Shown here: piece by piece, positions 59,680 through 64,000 of the stretch
Numbering within the stretch: position 1 is the first letter of the stretch
Layout of the letters: every line of letters begins with the position of its first letter
Source of the DNA: Channa striata
Lineage: Eukaryota > Chordata > Actinopteri > Anabantiformes > Channidae
Assembly: GCA_033026295.1 (NCBI GenBank)
Contig: CM065173.1
Coordinates: 8,163,517 to 8,227,516, forward strand
Direction of reading: 5' to 3'
Length of the DNA: 64,000 bases
Made by a program: the position numbers and the translations under genes
The notes under the pieces: generated by a model
Told to the model about the DNA's origin: nothing
The model's database searches: none
Seen by the model: the letters and a program-made list of their open reading frames with translations, nothing else

Positions 59680-60791
59680 ATGGAACAGTATCTGAGAATT
59701 GCTCTCTGGATGTTTCTTCTCATGGGATATCTTCAAGCAAGACCGACTATCTCCTCAGACCTGTGCTTTGAATGTCTACGTGAAGTGTCATGTGTAAGTT
59801 ATTTGTAAATCTATTTCAATTTTTGTGCCGCTTTTACTAATTGAATTTGAAAACACACACATATAAGATGTTATAAATGAAATTGAGAGTGACTTAAATC
59901 TTTTTTTTTTTTTTCCAATGTGTTTCAGGAACAAAATGTGACTTTTATTTCTCCAACCAATGTGAAGGTAAGAGATTTATGCAGATCAGGTTCATGTAGT
60001 CCTTCAGATGCTGATGCAGCTTTTGCATATTTAATCAGCCAAATCTATCCTGAAGAGTAGGCTCCACCACAATGTTTTTGTCTTCACGTTTCCAGTTTTG
60101 TTTTTGGTTTTTGTTTTTTGAGTAACTGCCCTCTCATGCAAGCTTCTGCTTGCAATGCTAGTGTCGACCACTAGGCTGTAAAGATTCTTCTTCTAACAAC
60201 TTAAAGAACCTACAATGCGAAGCCAAGCAGTTAAACTAGTGCTGATAATTGACAAGGGATTGATCGTGATGCTTATTAAGTAACACATTTGGCCTTAAAA
60301 AAAACATTTGCAATTAGCTTGAAATATTAAGGACATCTGAGTCGGATGGTCGCAGATTTGTTGCATTTCATTATTAGACTGCACCAAGTGTGACCTAAGG
60401 ATTTCTGTCTTTGTTAGGATAAATGCTACAATGCAGCTCTGAAGAGCTTTGAGAATGGACTGTTTCACGCCAAAAAAAACTGCAGCGATGAAAACGCCAG
60501 AATGGACGACACTCTGCATACTCTACCCACCATGAAGCACTACAAAACAAAACACTCACCAGATGTAAGTATAAACAATGCCATATTGACTTGTGCATTT
60601 TTAAAAAAAATGTTAAGTTCTTTAGCTAAAATGCACATATGCACACCGATTAAAAAAAACTTTTTTTTCTCCAAACATAGGCAAACTCTACAGAATGCAA
60701 GTGGGAAAATGAGGCTTCCCGTAAGCAGTTTGCAAACTTTGTGAATGACTTTGAAGATTTCATCCAACGTCTGCTAACCAATCAAGCATAA
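59680..60791 (+). CDS. il2: IL2, interleukin-2, 4 coding exons, 136 aa
   Basis: Coding exons: 59680-59793, 59929-59967, 60418-60564, 60681-60791. All are in phase 0, total 411 bp. The exon pattern (long, very short, about 147 bp, about 110 bp) is that of mammalian IL2. A signal peptide ends near residue 20 (LMGYLQA). The mature chain has six cysteines (29, 32, 38, 54, 73, 106) and three potential N-glycosylation sites (Asn41, Asn72, Asn102). Predicted short helices end in FANFVNDFEDFIQRLL, typical of helix D in the IL-2/IL-15 family. It is secreted and acts on T cells through IL-2 receptor beta and gamma chains. Sequence similarity to mammalian IL-2 is low. The call rests on exon structure, helix D pattern and position next to IL21, and IL-15-like is the main alternative. 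Confidence 0.88.
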
Positions 60792-60903
60792 TCCACGTAT
60801 AAGAATAATTCACACTGACCCTAAAGATATTTCCTCTACATAATTTATTTTAAAGTGCACTAATTGTTTAACAGAGTTCAAGAACACTGTAAGTTCTCAA
60901 ATA

Positions 60904-60956
60904 ATTTATTTATTTCGTTATTGTGCAACGTCTGTAAAATGAAATTTTCTAATAAA
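60904..60956 (+). promoter_or_regulatory. IL2 AU-rich element and polyadenylation signal
   Basis: ATTTATTTATTT at 60904-60915 is a class of AU-rich decay element usual in cytokine messages. AATAAA follows at 60951-60956, 160 bp after the stop, giving a short 3' UTR. Confidence 0.75.
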
Positions 60957-61854
60957 ATTTAAAACACTGCAATTATTCATGTCTAAGTGTTGCATTTACT
61001 CTCCGTGTAAAGTTGTAACTCCTCTAGAAATGGTGTCATGACATCATAGGAAAAGGTAAAACAACAACTACAGCACACCACACTACACATGAAAGCTCTT
61101 AATTGTTATTAGGTAAAGAGTTTAATATATGCTTAAGGGCTACGATTGGGACAGATGAATCAGTAATCTAATGCTATGACGGAGTTTCTACAAAGCTGTA
61201 GTATTTCTACACTAAGTGTGGATTATATTTGGCCATAGGCCAATACCAACAAACATATGCCTATTAGAACCTGCCATATTGCAGTCATACACTACAAAGG
61301 AAAAAAGGTAAGACAGCATCTGTAATTCTAATTCAACACGTGACACTTCTTAACTCTTAAATAATATGATAAATCTGGGCTTCTCAAGCTGTCCTGCAAA
61401 CTCTGGCAACCTGTTCTTAGAAGTTTTTGTTTTTTTTAGAAGCTTATATTATATTACACTCTCATGGACATCAACACAACACACCACTGCTGAAAAAAAT
61501 GTGCACAATTAACTATATGCATAGCAACTGAAAAACACAGGCACAATCAGTGCTTCCAAATTTGGCATATCAGCAAAAAAGTTGATCAGTTGATCGGTCC
61601 ATCAAACATATATTATCACAACTGCTATTAACTGTTAGATGTGAATCAAAGCTAAGCCAGCTGTCAATGGAGAAGAGATTGGGGAACACCCTGGACAGGT
61701 TTCAATTCTACCTCAGGGCCACACAAAGTGACAACCATTCACATCCACAAGCAATCTTGAGTCAGATCAACTAAACTGCATGTGTTTCGACTATGAGCGC
61801 AAACCTGGTATCCGGAGGAATAGCAGCAATTACAAAACTGCACAGGAGTTTGTT

Positions 61855-61925
61855 AAAGGACATTTACATTTAGTCATTTGGCAGAAGCTTTTATCCAAAG
61901 TGACTTACAAGTCAGGTGACAACAT
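61855..61925 (+). repeat. Dispersed fish repeat (CATTTAGTCATTTGGCAG type)
   Basis: The block ACATTTAGTCATTTGGCAGA then AGCTTTTATCCAAAGTGACT is a very common teleost interspersed repeat, recognised from memory. A reverse-orientation fragment lies at 30822-30856. Confidence 0.7.
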
Positions 61926-62849
61926 TAGTGACTAAAAAATTTTTAGTCAAAATGTTTTTGGATCAGTTTTGAATCCAGCAAATGTAGTAATATTTGGCCA
62001 GATCAACCCCAGGAACTGCATATCAGTGAAACATAGTATATGCTGATATGAAGCTGTACGAGCGCATGTCACTACGATTTGCATACCCAAATAAGGAAGG
62101 AAAAATGACTCCCAGTCTCAAGTGGAAAGGTGAAAGGGGAATTTTCCTAGACGACAATCCCACACTGATAAAAAACACACACTCAACTTCAGTTTTTGGA
62201 ATCTCATTAAAGTGTGTGAAAAGTCAAATTTTTGTTTTCTGCTCCAATTTTTCTGGGGCTAAAGGTAATTTCATGACATTTTAGTTGCTTATATAGAATG
62301 CATTCAGTTTTGTTATACAGTCCATGTTTTGTTGCACATAACTTCCTCGCTTTCAAGCCACAGTCAATCTACAGCTTGAGCAGGGCACGTGGTCCTCTAT
62401 CACTGCACTCAGGAACATAAAATGCCACAAGGTTGCGTCCTTTCACACTTTATGGCAGGGACTGAGTCATCACAGTAATTTGGGCAACTGATGAAATCCA
62501 CTGATGCTGCAGATTAGATAGGACCTTTATTTCACCATGCTGAGAAATGTTACACATCAGACGAGAAGAAACTTTTACTAATGCTCTAATTATATGCCGA
62601 CAGTAATGAAAAATTGAAATACCTCTGACGAATACCCATCTTATCTTACAGTACTTTTGAATTATAGTGTATATGCACAGACTATGTATTGGTTAATATT
62701 TTTGCTAACAAGTTGAATTGGAGGGCCTCGTCCCTGCTTTAGCAGATCTGAAAAGACATTTACAGCTTTGTTTTCAAAGCACATTTAACGTTAATATTTC
62801 ATTGAGATAGAAGTGGCGTGTGTTTCCTGGCGGTGGATGGAAATCATAT

Positions 62850-62935
62850 CTAGTTTATTCATACAGCACTTTGAAAACAATATCCAGGTGACCAGAGTAC
62901 TTCACATACACCAAATAAAATCATAAAATAAAAAA
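62850..62935 (+). repeat. Dispersed fish repeat fragment
   Basis: TTTATTCATACAGCACTTTG and the following CAAAATAAAA-rich tail resemble a common teleost repeat beginning TTTATTTATATAGCACTTT. The boundaries are approximate. Confidence 0.45.
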
Positions 62936-63279
62936 ATAAAAGATAAGTAGAATTCTTACATAAAAACAACAAACAGATGACTAAACTACAAATAAGTTAA
63001 GTGTTAAACTTGAAACCCAAAGAAAATTAGTCTTAAGTAAGGAATTAAAAGCTGTCAAGTTCATGGCTGGTCTAAAATTCAGGGGCAAACTATTCTGTGA
63101 CTTGGAGGCTGCACATATCCCAGGTTTTGTATCTGGACCTCGTGACCCCTAAAAGAGCCCGACTTGATAATCTGTCAACAGTTGCTGGTTTGTGCCATTA
63201 AATTAATTCATTAAGGTAGAGTGGTGCCAGTCACTTAGTTTCTTAAAAAAGTTTTTTTAAAAAAGGGGACGCTTTAAAA

Positions 63280-63651
63280 CAGTGGTCCCGGCCATTAAGG
63301 TGTGGCGGAAAAATACAACAAAATAAAAGGATACCACTGGCATAAAAACTGGTATTTTCTGAATATAATAATAAACGTAAATCCCCTGTATATGTAACTT
63401 ACAAATGTATGTAACTTATGATAAAATGAGTAACCTTTCAGCCCCACACTCTCTCTGGTCTTGATGAAGAGAAATAAAGTGGCGGCTCGCAGGCTAAAGA
63501 AAAGCTCTGTTTCTGCTTCTGTGTGTGTGATTTTGTGGATTTAGCCGGGCCAAATCAGATAATAACTAAAACTGAAATAATGTAAGTTATATATTCTTTC
63601 TGTACAGCCTGGAAACAACTGACCCAGGAACCTGTAGGTTGAGGACCCCTG
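63280..63651 (+). mobile_element. Non-autonomous hAT-type transposon, 372 bp
   Basis: The left end is CAGTGGTCCCGGCC. The right end, reversed, is CAGGGGTCCTCAAC. Both are variants of the hAT terminus CAGGGGTCCCCAAC. The flanks CTTTAAAA (63272-63279) and CTTTAAGA (63652-63659) match at 7 of 8 positions, consistent with an 8-bp target duplication that has mutated once. It has no transposase coding. Confidence 0.85.
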
Positions 63652-64000
63652 CTTTAAGAGATACGTGGAAATGTGTTGGAGGATCTGAGGGACAACCAAG
63701 TGACGCCCGAGAACAATGTTCTGAAACAGCGAAGCCTGGAACTGATAACACAAAAACGAAACACTCAAACAACACAGTTAATTTTCATTAAGATGTCAAA
63801 AGTTAAGCAGATGGATGGAGCAGGAAGACACAGACACAAGGCAGGGGCGGTGATAATAAACAGAGATAAGAGCAATTTAGAATGTGTGCAAACCCCGAGT
63901 GGAAGGCCAACTAACTATCCCGTCACGGAAGAAAACTAATAAACCAATAAATGAATAGGAAAGCCATCAAACTCTCTACCATCAAATAGGTATATTTACT

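Larger units (their letters stand above)
60957..64000. other. IL2 downstream flank, repeats only
   Basis: No exon of the gene expected next in this syntenic block (ADAD1) could be found. It contains a short dispersed repeat at 61855-61925, another at about 62850-62935 and a hAT-type element at 63280-63651. Confidence 0.65.

Noticed and set aside
60957..64000. Exons of ADAD1, expected next in the syntenic block
   Set aside because: I searched both strands by eye and found no recognisable double-stranded RNA-binding or deaminase-domain exon. It may lie beyond the window.

Overview
The window is nuclear DNA from a ray-finned fish, most likely a percomorph teleost. The evidence is short GT-AG introns in vertebrate genes, a low G+C background, CA/TG microsatellites and typical fish repeats (a Tc1 relic, hAT-type miniature elements, decayed LINE and SINE pieces). 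The gene order is the vertebrate block known from human 4q27: AFG2A (SPATA5), NUDT6, FGF2, BBS12, CETN4, IL21, IL2. I rebuilt seven protein genes from splice sites and reading-frame phase. Six are complete and AFG2A runs off the left edge.

Layout. About 3594-10289 (minus) holds the first ten coding exons of AFG2A, a ribosome-maturation AAA ATPase. It is head to head with NUDT6 (plus, 11001-21682, five coding exons) across about 0.7 kb. NUDT6 converges tail to tail with FGF2 (minus, 22738-28102, three coding exons, 155 aa). BBS12 (minus, 31067-33013) has a single coding exon and an upstream 5' UTR exon. It shares a compact bidirectional promoter with CETN4 (plus, 34360-37472, five coding exons), which is intact here but a pseudogene in human. 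A gene-poor 9 kb follows, then IL21 (plus, 46653-49304, six coding exons), 10 kb of repeat-rich spacer, and IL2 (plus, 59680-60791, four coding exons). The last 3.2 kb holds only repeats.

How the genes relate. IL21 and IL2 are adjacent short-chain four-helix cytokines with TATA boxes about 95-100 bp before the start codon, NFAT-like GGAAAA cores and 3' AU-rich elements. BBS12 (chaperonin-like, ciliary) and CETN4 (centrin, basal body) are a functionally matched divergent pair, and their promoter carries an NRF1 site, an RFX X-box-like site, a CRE-like site and three CCAAT boxes. NUDT6 and FGF2 keep the sense/antisense arrangement known in other vertebrates.

I did not find an unknown biological system. 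The points most worth a second look are an apparent one-base deletion beside a GC splice donor in AFG2A exon 10, the BBS12/CETN4 promoter, the extra intron in IL21, a palindromic miniature-element family with three copies in NUDT6 and FGF2 introns, and two hAT-type elements with recognisable 8-bp target duplications.
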